Numbered from the stretch's first letter, positions 48,908-57,644 are shown. The stretch: 64,000 nt of DNA from Iamia sp. SCSIO 61187 (GCF_019443745.1 NZ_CP050948.1:1054001-1118000); one strand, 5' to 3'. The notes: a model not told the origin generated them from the letters alone. Program-made: numbers and translations.

Positions 48908-49780
48908 ATGAGCACCATCGACATCCCCACCCCCCCGCCCGTCGGCGGCCCCGCCGGACCGCCGCCCCCGCCCCGCTACGCGCCCCACGAGGTCGCGCCC
49001 GACACGTTCGTCCTCCAGGCGACCCAGGGCGAGGGGCTCGCCCCCGTGGCGGTCCACCTGAACGCCATGGTCATCCGGGGCCCGGAGCCGATCATCGTCG
49101 ACACCGGGATCCCCACCCTGCGCGACCGCTACCTCGAGGACATGTGGTCGCTGGTCGACCCCGAGGACGTCCGGTGGGTGTTCGTCAGCCACGACGACGT
49201 CGACCACGTCGGCAACGTGGAGCAGGTCATGGCCGCGTGCCCCAACGCCACCCTGCTGACCTCCTGGTTCCAGTGGGAGCGGCTCGGCAACATGCCGTTC
49301 CTCCCGCCGTGGCGGATGCGCTGGCTCGACGCCGGCGACACCTTCGAGGCCAACGGCCGCACCTACGCCGCCGTCCGCCCGCCGCTGTACGACTCGCCCA
49401 CGACCCGGGGCCTGCTCGACACGGGCACCGGCGTCTACTGGGCGAGCGACTGCTTCGCCTGCCCCGTCCCCCAGGGCACCGCCGACGTCGCCGACCTCGA
49501 GGCCGAGGGCTGGCGCCACGGCACGCTCCAGATGCAGCTGATGAACAGCCCCTGGGTGACCATGGTCGACGAGCGCCGCTACCACGCCGCCGTCGACGCC
49601 GTGGCCGGGCTGGGCATCACGACCATCGCCTCGTGCCACGGTCCTGCCGTCACCGGCGCCAACGTGAGCCAGGCGTTCCGCCTCCTGCACGAGGTCCCGA
49701 CCGCGGTGGCCGATCCCACCCCGGGCCAGCCCGTTCTCGACGAGATCATCGCCCAGGCCCTCGCCGGAGCGCCGACGTGA
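48908..49780 (+). CDS. Metallo-beta-lactamase-fold protein
   Basis: 290 residues, ATG with GAAGGAA upstream. The metal motif is SHDDVDHVGN (about 94-103), the H-x-D/E-x-D-H arrangement seen in flavodiiron/ODP-type MBL domains rather than the HxHxDH of hydrolases; VDTGIPTLRDRYLEDMW precedes and WASDCFACP (Asp ligand) follows. No flavodoxin domain is present. It may bind a diiron centre. Overlaps the PIG-L gene by 4 nt (GTGA). The 244 nt upstream gap shows no clear operator. Confidence 0.87.
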   Translation: MSTIDIPTPPPVGGPAGPPPPPRYAPHEVAPDTFVLQATQGEGLAPVAVHLNAMVIRGPEPIIVDTGIPTLRDRYLEDMWSLVDPEDVRWVFVSHDDVDHVGNVEQVMAACPNATLLTSWFQWERLGNMPFLPPWRMRWLDAGDTFEANGRTYAAVRPPLYDSPTTRGLLDTGTGVYWASDCFACPVPQGTADVADLEAEGWRHGTLQMQLMNSPWVTMVDERRYHAAVDAVAGLGITTIASCHGPAVTGANVSQAFRLLHEVPTAVADPTPGQPVLDEIIAQALAGAPT

Positions 49781-50556
49781 GCTCGGCGGTCGCCGAGCAG
49801 GCCCTCCGGACCGGGCCCCTCGCCGCCGGCGGCGAGCACCTGGTGGTGGTCGTCGCCCACCCCGACGACGAGACGTTCGGCTGCGGGTCCCTCATCGCCC
49901 AGTCGGCGGCGGCCGGAGCGCGGGTGACCGTGCTCTGCGCCACCCGGGGCGGGGAGGGCGAGCGGGTGCCGGACCCGGTCACCGCCTGCTGGCCCCTGGG
50001 CCTGGTGCGCGAGGTCGAGCTGACCCGGGCCGCCCGGGCCCTCGGCGTCGATGAGGTCGCCCTGCTCGGGTACCGCGACTCCGGCTTCGACGGGGACGCC
50101 CACCCGCGCTCCCTGGTCGCCACCCCCGTCGACGTCGTCGCCCGGGACCTGGCGTGCCGGCTGGCGGCCCTGGAGCCGGACGTCGTGCTGACCCTCGACG
50201 GCAGCGACGGCCACCGCGACCACGTCCACCTCCGGGACGCGGTCGCCCTCGCCCTGGGCTCGGTCGCCACCGAAGGACGGCGACCCCGCCTCGTCCACTC
50301 CAGCCTGGCCAACAGCCTGATGCGCCGGTGGGCCGAGGAGAGGGCCGGTGCCGACACCGTGTACCTGGAGCTCGACCTCGACGAGCTGGGGCGGCCCGAC
50401 GCCGAGCTCGTCGCCATCGACACCTCCGCGGTCCTCGCCGTGCGGGAGGAGGCCATCGCCTGCCACCGCAGCCAGGCATCGCCCTACGACGGGCTGTCCC
50501 CCGAGCTGCGGCGGGCCTTCCTCACGGTCGACCACGTCGTCGAGGTCCCCTGGTGA
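49777..50556 (+). CDS. PIG-L family deacetylase
   Basis: 259 residues from GTG overlapping the MBL gene. Zinc-site motif VVAHPDDETFGCGSLIAQ (about 26-43) and DGSDGHRDHVHLRD (about 146-159), with VREEAIACHRSQ near the end, match sugar-N-deacetylases of the LmbE/MshB group. Coupling to a diiron-type MBL protein is unusual and gives no pathway. The first PIG-L gene (1028-1720) is a different subfamily. Its last 35 nt overlap the convergent TetR gene. Confidence 0.9.
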   Translation: MSSAVAEQALRTGPLAAGGEHLVVVVAHPDDETFGCGSLIAQSAAAGARVTVLCATRGGEGERVPDPVTACWPLGLVREVELTRAARALGVDEVALLGYRDSGFDGDAHPRSLVATPVDVVARDLACRLAALEPDVVLTLDGSDGHRDHVHLRDAVALALGSVATEGRRPRLVHSSLANSLMRRWAEERAGADTVYLELDLDELGRPDAELVAIDTSAVLAVREEAIACHRSQASPYDGLSPELRRAFLTVDHVVEVPW

Positions 50557-51163
50557 GCTCTCGGGGTCGGCCCGCCGGTCGGTCGCCCGGGATGCGGGTG
50601 GCGATGCCGGCGAGGACGACCTCGAGGCCGGCGGCGTAGGCGTCCGCCAGATGGCGGGCCAGGGCGGCGTCGGGCGGGTCGCCGCCAGGCCCCGGGGCGC
50701 AGGCCAGCACGGCGCCGTTGACGTGGTCGACGACCACGTCGGCGCACAGCTCGACGTCCTCGGGCGGCAGCCCGGCGGCCGCCAGAGCGCGGTGGAGCTC
50801 CTCGGTGGCGGCGGAGGTGGCGATGGCGACGGCCTCCTGGTCGACGACGATCGTCAGCACCAGGGCGGGGTGGGCGGCGACGACGTCGCGATAGGCGAGG
50901 GCCCACCCCCGCACCCGGTCGGCCCAGGGGCCGGTGGGGTCGGGCACGGGCATGTCGGCGAACACGGCCCGCACCAGCCGGTGGAACAGGGCCTGCTTGT
51001 TGGGGACGTGGTGGTAGATGGCCATGGGGTCGACCCCGAGGGCGGTGCCGAGGCGGCGCATCGACAGTGCGGCGATGCCCCCCTCGTCCACCAGTGCCAA
51101 GGCGGTGGCGTCGATGCGGGCGAGGGTCAGCGGTTCCCGGGCGCGGGGCGTGTGGGTTGCCAT
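50522..51163 (-). CDS. TetR-family repressor (TetR_C type)
   Basis: 213 residues. Helix-turn-helix: EGGIAALSMRRLGTALGVDP, then MAIYHHVPNKQALFHRLVRA (about 27-66), the sequence of the tetracycline-repressor-like class. The C-terminal domain carries the usual dimer helices. It is divergent from a PPOX gene; two identical-core operators (51164-51178 and 51186-51200) fill the gap, the first starting one base before its ATG. Confidence 0.93.
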   Translation of the reverse strand: MATHTPRAREPLTLARIDATALALVDEGGIAALSMRRLGTALGVDPMAIYHHVPNKQALFHRLVRAVFADMPVPDPTGPWADRVRGWALAYRDVVAAHPALVLTIVVDQEAVAIATSAATEELHRALAAAGLPPEDVELCADVVVDHVNGAVLACAPGPGGDPPDAALARHLADAYAAGLEVVLAGIATRIPGDRPAGRPRELTRGPRRRGRP

Positions 51164-51200
51164 CTCTACGGCGTAGAGTAGCCTCCTCTACACCGTAGAG
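51164..51200. promoter_or_regulatory. Two TetR operators between tetR and the PPOX gene
   Basis: CTCTAC-GGC-GTAGAG (51164-51178) and CTCTAC-ACC-GTAGAG (51186-51200): perfect 6 nt arms with 3 nt centres, repeat distance 22 nt, one site facing each gene. Confidence 0.8.
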
Positions 51201-51211
51201 GAGGACCCCCG

Positions 51212-51733
51212 ATGCACGAGACGACCGAGGACCTGGCCCGGCTCCAGGCGGTGCTCGACGCCAGCCACGCCGCCGCCGGCGCCCACCTGCGCGAGATCAT
51301 CACCCCCGAGCGACGCCTCACCGCCGCCCAGCTCAGCGAGCAGCTCACCGGCATGACGCTGCTCGTCCTGGCCACGAGCACGGCCGACGGCCGCCCGATC
51401 GCCGGGCCGGTCGACGGGATCTTCTACCGGGGCCGGTTCCACTTCGGGTCGTCGCCCGACTCGGTCCGGTTCCGCCACATCCGCCGGAGGCCGGCCGTCA
51501 GCGCGACCCACCTCCCCGGCGAGCACCTGAACGTCACCGTGCACGGCCGGGCCGAGGCCGTCGACGCGTCCCCCTCCGGCGACGCCGGGTTCCGCCGGGC
51601 CCTGCTCGACGTGTACACGCCGACCTACGGCGACGACTGGGAGCAGTTCCTCGACTCCGGGCCGGTCTACGCCCGCATCGAGCCCGACAAGATGTTCACC
51701 TTCTCCATGCCGGAGGCCGGGGCGGGCGGTTGA
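51212..51733 (+). CDS. PPOX-class pyridoxamine 5'-phosphate oxidase-like flavoprotein
   Basis: 173 residues, ATG with GAGGAGG upstream. Residues 35-110 hold the split barrel: LTGMTLLVLATSTADGRPIA, PVDGIFYRGRFHFGSSPDSV, RFRHIRRRPAVSATHLPGEH. It probably binds FMN or F420 and acts as a small reductase induced through the divergent TetR. Its stop is 1 nt from the convergent diadenylate-cyclase gene stop. Confidence 0.87.
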   Translation: MHETTEDLARLQAVLDASHAAAGAHLREIITPERRLTAAQLSEQLTGMTLLVLATSTADGRPIAGPVDGIFYRGRFHFGSSPDSVRFRHIRRRPAVSATHLPGEHLNVTVHGRAEAVDASPSGDAGFRRALLDVYTPTYGDDWEQFLDSGPVYARIEPDKMFTFSMPEAGAGG

Positions 51734-51734
51734 G

Positions 51735-52781
51735 CTAGGCGCTTGCGCCCTCGGGCGTCCGGCGCCCACCGACGACGATGTCGGCCTCGCCGTCGTCCGG
51801 GGTCTCGGGCTGGAGGGCCGAGGCGCCCAGCTTCTGCCCGGCCTTGAGGACGGTGACCGGCCCCTCCTCGCTCACCACGATCACCACGGCGTGGGGGTCG
51901 TCGAAGCTGTAGCGGCGGGCCGAGGTGTGGCGCATCCCCCGGAACCCCTCGACGTCGGCCTCGGCCTCGACGCTCGGCACCAGCCGGACGCCGATCTCGA
52001 CCAGCGTGCCGTGCGCGTCGAACAGGGCGGCGCCGTCGATCTGGGCCAGCACGTGGCGCAGGGGCGCCAGGTCGGCGGGGCGCTTGACCTTGAGCGGGGG
52101 CGGGTCCGGCAGGCGCTGCTCGATGCCGGCCCGCAGGGCGGGGTCGGCCTTGTAGATCAGCGTGGCGCCGATGTTGCGGGCCCCCAGGTCGTGGACGGCG
52201 AACTCGAGGAGCGTCTCGACCACCTTGCGCTCCGGGGTGCCGGCGCCGGCGCCGCGGGTGACCGCCTCCATCCACGTCGCCACGCGGGGCTCGTGGTGCC
52301 AGGTCATGTTGTCCCAGCGGTAGACGCCGAAGTCGCCGACCACCCGCACCAGCCCGGCCGGGTGGCGCTGGACCACGACCGCGCCCAGGGCCTCGGCCAG
52401 CACGACGAGGTCACGCTCCGACCCGGCGGGCCGGTCGAACACGGCCCACTCGTCGTCACCGTCGACGTGGCGGATCATCCAGCTCGAGATGCCGTCGGCG
52501 AAGCGGCGGGCGGCGTCGGTGGAGCGGTCGACGATGGGCCGGCGCTCGATGGTGAGCTCGGTCGACTCCTCCCAGGCCCACGAGGACACCGATGGAGCGA
52601 TGAACGCGCCGTAGGACGGGATGCGCCGCTCGTGGATCTTGGGCCGCCGGGCGTAGTCGAGCTCGGCCAGCACCAGCTCGTGCCATGGCTGGCTACCGTC
52701 GAGGTGGAGGCCGGCCTCCCCGATCTCCTCGCGCAGCCGGCGCAGGGCCCCGGGGGTCGCCGGAGGTCGTCCGTGTCCCAT
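51735..52781 (-). CDS. DisA_N-type diadenylate cyclase with novel N-terminal region
   Basis: 348 residues. Residues 188-312 are a DisA_N (DAC) domain: GARNIGATLIYKADP near 200-214, DGA at 249-251, RH at 284-285 (GMRHTSARRYS) and VVIVVSEEGPVTVLKAG near 299-315. The third residue of the usual RHR is Thr286, so activity may be altered. It should make c-di-AMP from two ATP. Residues 1-185 (SSWAWEESTELTIERRPIVD, WAVFDRPAGSERD, GVYRWDNMTWHHEP) replace the DNA-binding part of DisA and have no fold I recognise. There is no disA-radA context here. It may be a specialised signalling cyclase. Confidence 0.85.
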   Translation of the reverse strand: MGHGRPPATPGALRRLREEIGEAGLHLDGSQPWHELVLAELDYARRPKIHERRIPSYGAFIAPSVSSWAWEESTELTIERRPIVDRSTDAARRFADGISSWMIRHVDGDDEWAVFDRPAGSERDLVVLAEALGAVVVQRHPAGLVRVVGDFGVYRWDNMTWHHEPRVATWMEAVTRGAGAGTPERKVVETLLEFAVHDLGARNIGATLIYKADPALRAGIEQRLPDPPPLKVKRPADLAPLRHVLAQIDGAALFDAHGTLVEIGVRLVPSVEAEADVEGFRGMRHTSARRYSFDDPHAVVIVVSEEGPVTVLKAGQKLGASALQPETPDDGEADIVVGGRRTPEGASA

Positions 52782-52790
52782 CGGGGCAGG

Positions 52791-53606
52791 CTACGGGGTC
52801 CCCACCGGATCGCGACCGGCCTGCGGGTCGGCCCGATTGGCCGGGACCGAGGGCCCCGAGCCCTCCACCGGACCGGACACGAGCCACTCGAGGGCGGCGT
52901 AGAGGCCGTACACGGCGACCACCGCGACGGTGACGTGGAGGAGCACGGCCAACGCCACCCCGGCGATGGCGCCGACGCGCCACCGCCGGCCCCAGAGCAC
53001 CGAGATCGCCAGGGGGACGATCACGGCCCCGGCCCCGCCCAGCGGGAGCTCGACCCACCACGGCCGCTCGCCCATCCACGGGAGGAGACCGCCGTCGCCG
53101 GCGTCGAACAGGTCGGCGGTGGCGACGGCGCCGAGGACGGCGATGCCCCCCAGCCCGACGGCGACGAGGGGACGCCACCGCCACCGGGGACGCAGGTCGG
53201 ACCAGGCGGTGGCCAGCATCACGCCCGCCCACATCAGCCAGCGCCGCACCACCGGCGTGCCCAGGTCGGCCATCGAGTCGCGCAGGATGCGGTCCGCCTC
53301 CTCCCGATCGACGTCGGGCCCGATGTGGCACCGCGGCTCGCCGGGCGCCAGCACCAGGGCGTCGTGCACGAGCACCGCCGGCAGGTGCGAGCCCAGGCCG
53401 GGGACGAGCCAGGCGAAGAACCACGGGATCGAGGCCAGGTCGGTCCGGAACGCCTCCAGGTCGGCGGGGACGATGAAGGGCTCGTCGTGGTGGGGGTCGT
53501 CGTAGCGGATCCGCCGGATGATGCGGAAGACCGTGCCGTCCCGGCGCAGCTCGACGCGCACCGGTCCGCCCGTCTCCGGGTCGGAGAACCGCTCCATCTG
53601 GGCCAC
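52791..53606 (-). CDS. DUF1353 protein with C-terminal membrane domain
   Basis: 271 residues from the GTG at 53606 (GGAGG 7 nt upstream; ATG three codons later). Residues 1-130 are DUF1353: FRTDLASIPWFFAWLVPGLG, LPAVLVHDALVLAP and DREEADRILRDSMADLG, a fold seen in phage and bacterial proteins of unknown role. Residues 130-250 hold about three to four TM helices. It starts upstream of the diadenylate cyclase gene on the same strand with a 9 nt gap, so both are likely co-transcribed. Confidence 0.85.
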   Translation of the reverse strand: MAQMERFSDPETGGPVRVELRRDGTVFRIIRRIRYDDPHHDEPFIVPADLEAFRTDLASIPWFFAWLVPGLGSHLPAVLVHDALVLAPGEPRCHIGPDVDREEADRILRDSMADLGTPVVRRWLMWAGVMLATAWSDLRPRWRWRPLVAVGLGGIAVLGAVATADLFDAGDGGLLPWMGERPWWVELPLGGAGAVIVPLAISVLWGRRWRVGAIAGVALAVLLHVTVAVVAVYGLYAALEWLVSGPVEGSGPSVPANRADPQAGRDPVGTP

Positions 53607-53662
53607 GTGTGCACCTCCGGCCCCATGGTGCCAGCGTGGGGCGACCGGCGCCCCCGGCTGCC

Positions 53663-53668
53663 TAACCT
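53663..53668 (+). promoter_or_regulatory. -10 box (TAACCT) of a probable leaderless transcript
   Basis: TAACCT ends 7 nt before the GTG at 53676; this favours GTG over the ATG at 53682 as the start. Confidence 0.5.
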
Positions 53669-53675
53669 CGGCCCG

Positions 53676-54950
53676 GTGCTGATGCCTGCGCCTGTCCCAC
53701 CCGAGGCCGTGCTCGACCTCCTGACCCCGGGGGCGGATGTGATCGTGCCCCTTGCCAACGGCGAGCCCACCGCCGTCATGGACGCCATCGAGGCGGGGGC
53801 GGACGGGCTGAAGGGGGTGCGGGTGCACCAGATGCACGCCCTCCACGACCGGCCGTACCTCCACGGCGCCCACGGTGACCGCCTCACCCACGTGTCGTAC
53901 TTCCTGTCCCACGTCACCCGGCCGGCCTACTGGGACGGGACGATCGACCTCGTCCCCAACAACTTCTCCGAGGTGCCGCTCCTGCTCCAGCGGTGCACCG
54001 ACTGCACCGTCGTGGTGGCCGCCGCCTCGCCGCCGGACCGCCACGGGTACTTCAGCCTGGGCACCAACGCCGACTACGTGACGAGCCTCATCGGGCGCGT
54101 CCCGTTCTTCCTCGAGGCCACCCCCCACATGCCCCGCACCCACGGGGCCAACACGCTCCACCACTCCCAGGTCGTGGGCTGGTGCGAGTCCGACCGCCCG
54201 CTGCTCGAGGTGCCCCGGGCCGAGGCCCGCACCGCCGACCGGGCGATCGGCGAGCTGGTGGCCGAGCGCATCCCCGACGGGGCCACGATCCAGATCGGCA
54301 TCGGCTCGATCGCCGCCGCCGTGCTCGACGCCCTGCGCGGGCACCGGGACCTCGGCGTCCACACCGAGCTGCTCCACGACGGCGTCGTCGACCTGGTCGA
54401 GGCCGGGGTCGTCACCGGCGTGGAGAAGGAGGTGCGCCGCAACCGCATCGCCGCCACCTTCTGCCTCGGTACCAAGCGGCTCTACGACTGGCTCGACGGC
54501 AACGCTGTCGTCGAGATGCTCGGCGTCGACTTCGTCAACGACCCCCGCGTCATCGCCCGGATGAAGCGGTTCGCCTCGGTCAACGCCACGACCGAGGTCG
54601 ACCTCATCGGCCAGTGCGCCTCCGAGACGGTGGCCGGGCGCTACTGGTCGTCGTCGGGCGGCCAGGCCGACTTCGCCCGGGGGGCGATGTACGCCGAGGA
54701 GGGCCAGGCGTTCATCGTCACCCCGTCGCTGACCCGCGACGGCCGGTCCCGCATCGTGCCCACCCTGACCGAGGGGTCGGTGGTCACGACGCTGAAGAAC
54801 ACCGTCGACCACGTGGTCACCGAGCACGGCGTGGCCGAGCTCCGGGGGCGATCCCTCGCCGAGCGGGCCCGGGCCCTCATCGCCATCGCCGACCCCAGCG
54901 TCCGCGACGACCTCACCCGCGGCGCCGTCGAGAAGGGCTTCCTCCGCTGA
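53676..54950 (+). CDS. Acetyl-CoA hydrolase/transferase-family CoA-transferase
   Basis: 424 residues from GTG. The N-terminal half has FLSHVTRPAYWDGTIDLVPN and NNFSEVPLLLQRCTDCTVVV; the C-terminal half has IQIGIGSIAAAVLDALRGH, LGVHTELLHDGVVDLVEAG and VVTEHGVAELRGRSLAERA, the last a signature of 4-hydroxybutyrate CoA-transferases. It moves CoA between acids via a glutamyl-CoA intermediate. Substrate pair unknown. Confidence 0.9.
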   Translation: MLMPAPVPPEAVLDLLTPGADVIVPLANGEPTAVMDAIEAGADGLKGVRVHQMHALHDRPYLHGAHGDRLTHVSYFLSHVTRPAYWDGTIDLVPNNFSEVPLLLQRCTDCTVVVAAASPPDRHGYFSLGTNADYVTSLIGRVPFFLEATPHMPRTHGANTLHHSQVVGWCESDRPLLEVPRAEARTADRAIGELVAERIPDGATIQIGIGSIAAAVLDALRGHRDLGVHTELLHDGVVDLVEAGVVTGVEKEVRRNRIAATFCLGTKRLYDWLDGNAVVEMLGVDFVNDPRVIARMKRFASVNATTEVDLIGQCASETVAGRYWSSSGGQADFARGAMYAEEGQAFIVTPSLTRDGRSRIVPTLTEGSVVTTLKNTVDHVVTEHGVAELRGRSLAERARALIAIADPSVRDDLTRGAVEKGFLR

Positions 54951-55009
54951 CACGGAAGGTGCCTGGCACCATCCGTGGCGCCACGGAAGGTGCCTGGCAC
55001 CATCCGTGG
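54951..55009. repeat. Two tandem palindromic repeats with a shared arm mismatch
   Basis: Units at 54951-54977 and 54981-55009, each left arm CACGGAAGGTGCC, right arm GGCACCATCCGTG. Both carry the same A/A mismatch: the left arm equals the 25440 copy and the right arm the 41984 copy. They abut the CoA-transferase stop and sit 2 nt from the convergent gene end. Confidence 0.75.
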
Positions 55010-55011
55010 CG

Positions 55012-55836
55012 TCAGATGGTGTAGGCGAGGTTGGTCAGGATCTGCTGGCCGAGGGCCTGGTCGCCCTCGATCGTCACCAGGTCCGGGTCGACGGCGTCCC
55101 AGCGGGTGCGGCCGCCGGCCAGGCGGGTGAAGGTGTGCACGTCGGTGGTGATGACGACCGACGCCGGGCCGTCGAGCTCGTCGACGACCGCGGCGCGGCC
55201 GTCGACGGCGACGTGGATGTCGCGGGCTGCCCCGCCGGTCAGGGCGATCGTGACCCGGGCGCCGTCGGGCGCGCAGGCCCGCTTGCCGACGACGAACCCC
55301 ATCGCCGTCGCCATCTCGTCGAGGACCAGCTCCACCGGGCCGCCGTCGTGGTGGCCGGGCCGGTCGACCGCGTCCCGGATGTCCTGCTCGTGCATCCAGC
55401 AGTCGAACACCCGGATGCGCATGAAGCGGCCGTAGGTGTCCATGCCCGCCGGCGTGAACCCCTCGGCGTCCCACTCCTCCTGGCTCATGGCCAGCAGGGC
55501 CGCGGACCGCTGGGCGACGATGGCTCGCAGCTGCTCCCGGACCTGGTCGGGGGTGAGCGGGGCAAGCGCGACGACCCACGGCTCGTTGACCTTGGCGATG
55601 TCGTTGCGGACGTGGGGCAGGGCGGCGACGTCGACGTCGGCCGGTGGCGTCGGCATGCCGGCGAGCATGCTCTCGGTGCCGATGACGTGGGCCACGTTGG
55701 CCTGGACGTCCCACCCCGGCAGGGCCGTCGGCGTCCTCCACTCCTCGTCGTCGAGGGTCGCCAGCAGACCGTCGATGGCCGCCAGCTCCTCGAGCAGGGC
55801 GGCAACGGTCTCGTCCTTGGGCAGGTGCGTCGCCAT
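55012..55836 (-). CDS. Maleylpyruvate isomerase-family protein (MDMPI) with SCP2-like C-terminus
   Basis: 274 residues. The N-terminal bundle has TALPGWDVQANVAHVIGTES (about 37-56; His metal ligand) and a second His in FDCWMHEQDIRDA near 145; the C-terminal part GGAARDIHVAVDGRAAVVDE resembles the MDMPI C-terminal/SCP2-like domain. Members include mycothiol-dependent isomerases. Last gene of an operon with a DsbA-like protein, which may share the thiol theme. Confidence 0.85.
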   Translation of the reverse strand: MATHLPKDETVAALLEELAAIDGLLATLDDEEWRTPTALPGWDVQANVAHVIGTESMLAGMPTPPADVDVAALPHVRNDIAKVNEPWVVALAPLTPDQVREQLRAIVAQRSAALLAMSQEEWDAEGFTPAGMDTYGRFMRIRVFDCWMHEQDIRDAVDRPGHHDGGPVELVLDEMATAMGFVVGKRACAPDGARVTIALTGGAARDIHVAVDGRAAVVDELDGPASVVITTDVHTFTRLAGGRTRWDAVDPDLVTIEGDQALGQQILTNLAYTI

Positions 55837-55845
55837 CCCCCGAAC

Positions 55846-56520
55846 CTACGGGGTCGGGTTGGCGACCGACTGCCAGTCCCGGGCGTCGAGGTAGGGGCGG
55901 AAGGTCTCGGCGATGAGGGCGATGTCCTCGCGCCGCTTGGGTCGCTGGAGCTCGTAGAGGTGGGGGAACTCGCGCCAGCCGAGGACGAGGTCCCACAGCC
56001 GCTCGGCCGCCTCCCCGGTCGGCGGGTCGACGATGACGGGGCCGAAGAGGGCCTGGCCGTCGGCGAAGATCAAGGTGGGCACGCCCCAGCCGCCGACGGC
56101 GAGGACCGCATCGTGCTCGGCGTGGACCTCGTCGTGGGTGGTCTCGTCGGCGATGGCCTCGTCGACCAGCCCGGGGTCGAGGTCGAGCTCGGCCAGCAGC
56201 TCCCGGGCGACGCTCGGGTCGTGGGGCTTGCGGCCGTCGACGTGGAGGGCGGACCCGGCGGCCTCGTACCAGGCGTCGAGCAGGGCGGGGTCGTCGCGGC
56301 GGAGACGGGCCCCGACCCGCATCATCGACCAGCCGTAGGCCCAGTCCCGCTCCCACGGGTGCTTCTTGCCCTCGACCCGGTTGACCTCCTCCAGCGAGAA
56401 GAACCGCCACCGCACCTCCAGCCCGGTGCGGTCCCGGACCTCCCGCATCCAGAGCGACGTCTGGAACGCGTACGGGCACATGATGTCGAAGTGGAAGTCC
56501 ACCGAGGTCGGGCGATCCAT
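55846..56520 (-). CDS. DsbA/2-hydroxychromene-2-carboxylate isomerase-like thioredoxin-fold protein
   Basis: 224 residues. Opening [20 protein letters not shown] has CPYA in the place of the CxxC redox pair, keeping one Cys. The helical insertion and [20 protein letters not shown] (cis-Pro loop, about 147-166) fit the FrnE/DSBA family. With one Cys it probably handles glutathione- or mycothiol-linked substrates instead of forming disulfides. Cytoplasmic, no signal peptide. It follows the DUF456 gene by 17 nt. Confidence 0.88.
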   Translation of the reverse strand: MDRPTSVDFHFDIMCPYAFQTSLWMREVRDRTGLEVRWRFFSLEEVNRVEGKKHPWERDWAYGWSMMRVGARLRRDDPALLDAWYEAAGSALHVDGRKPHDPSVARELLAELDLDPGLVDEAIADETTHDEVHAEHDAVLAVGGWGVPTLIFADGQALFGPVIVDPPTGEAAERLWDLVLGWREFPHLYELQRPKRREDIALIAETFRPYLDARDWQSVANPTP

Positions 56521-56537
56521 GGTGCCCAGTCTGCTCC

Positions 56538-57014
56538 TCAGGTCGCGACCACGCCCACGGCCCAGACGACGCCGGCGAGGGTCGTGGCCGTGAGCTCGAT
56601 GAGCATGCTCGTGCCGACGGCCCGGAGGGCCGACCGGGTGGAGGGCCAGGCCTGCTCGGACCCGACCCGTCGCTGCTCGGCGAGGTAGACGGCGAGGACG
56701 AACCCGGCGATGGTTCCGACCACGGGGATGACGAACGTCCCGGCGATGGCGCCCGCCGCGCCCCACCACAGGGTGAGGTTGGGGATGCCCTCGGCCTTCA
56801 TGCGCTTGCCCGGGACGGCGTACTTCACGACCGTGCCGGCGACGAGCAGGGCCAGCACCACGCCGAGCACGACCCACCCGGCGGCCTCGCCGAGGGCGAT
56901 GGCCCAGACCAGCACGGCCACACCGACGAGGAGCGAGCCCGGCAGCCCCGGGATCACCACCCCGGCGATCCCGACCACGACTGCGATGGCCACGCCGATC
57001 TCGATCCCGGTCAC
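56538..57014 (-). CDS. DUF456 membrane protein
   Basis: 158 residues from GTG. About four membrane helices with two Gly-rich turns: [20 protein letters not shown] near 17-36 and [20 protein letters not shown] near 91-110, the repeats that define DUF456. Function unknown. First gene of the three-gene leftward operon. Confidence 0.87.
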   Translation of the reverse strand: MTGIEIGVAIAVVVGIAGVVIPGLPGSLLVGVAVLVWAIALGEAAGWVVLGVVLALLVAGTVVKYAVPGKRMKAEGIPNLTLWWGAAGAIAGTFVIPVVGTIAGFVLAVYLAEQRRVGSEQAWPSTRSALRAVGTSMLIELTATTLAGVVWAVGVVAT

Positions 57015-57041
57015 GCCGCCAGCCTGCCACCCGGCGGCGCC

Positions 57042-57146
57042 AACGTTGTCCGGAACCCTGCCGTGGAGGGGGACTTCCGGACAAGGTTCGCGCCGGGCCC
57101 GCCAACGTTGTCCGGAACCCTGCCGAGGAGGGGGACTTCCGGACAA
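57042..57146. repeat. Two tandem hairpins with TTGTCCGGAA arms
   Basis: Units 62 nt apart, each with TTGTCCGGAA and its complement TTCCGGACAA (57046-57055/57075-57084 and 57108-57117/57137-57146) around 19 nt loops of nearly the same sequence. They sit between the divergent DUF456 and 57177 genes. Confidence 0.7.
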
Positions 57147-57176
57147 AGGTCGCAGTGGGCGCGGCATGCTCACGGG

Positions 57177-57644
57177 GTGGAGCTGTTCGAGGAGGTCGCC
57201 GACGCCCTGCGGGGGATGGTGCCGGCCGGGCTGGGCGAGCCCCGCTGCTCGTGGCACCGGTACGGCGTGAAGGTCTGGTTCGGGACCGAGAAGGCGACGC
57301 GCCTGCACTACGAGGCCCAGGTGGTCGGGACCCGGCACGTGCCCGAGGCCGAGACCCTCGCCCTCGAGGTCGGCTTCCACGCCGAGGAGCCCAAGCCCGA
57401 CGTGAACGACGCCGTGCTCGCCCGCCTCCTCGCCGCCGAGGGGCGATGGCGGAGGGATCTGGGCCCGGCGCCCGTCGCCGGCGAGTTCCTCGGCCGCGAC
57501 ACGTGGGCGCGGGTCTCGGAGGTCTGGCTCGACCCCGACCTCTCCGACGACGAGCTCGGCGGCGAGGTCGCCGCCCGCCTCACCGACTACATCGAGGCCC
57601 TGGAACCCATCCTCCGAGAGCGCGACGGATCACCTCCGAGGTGA
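57177..57644 (+). CDS. Uncharacterised small protein
   Basis: 155 residues from GTG; a CATGCT 6 nt before could serve as -10. Readable pieces are [29 protein letters not shown], and [20 protein letters not shown]. It is alpha/beta and soluble, with no family I recognise. The gene end overlaps a palindrome (57625-57663). Confidence 0.65.
   Translation: MELFEEVADALRGMVPAGLGEPRCSWHRYGVKVWFGTEKATRLHYEAQVVGTRHVPEAETLALEVGFHAEEPKPDVNDAVLARLLAAEGRWRRDLGPAPVAGEFLGRDTWARVSEVWLDPDLSDDELGGEVAARLTDYIEALEPILRERDGSPPR

Noticed and set aside
57042-57146. Possible mini CRISPR array (two repeats with spacing).
   Set aside because: The repeats are palindromic hairpins with nearly identical loops, there are only two, and no cas gene is present.
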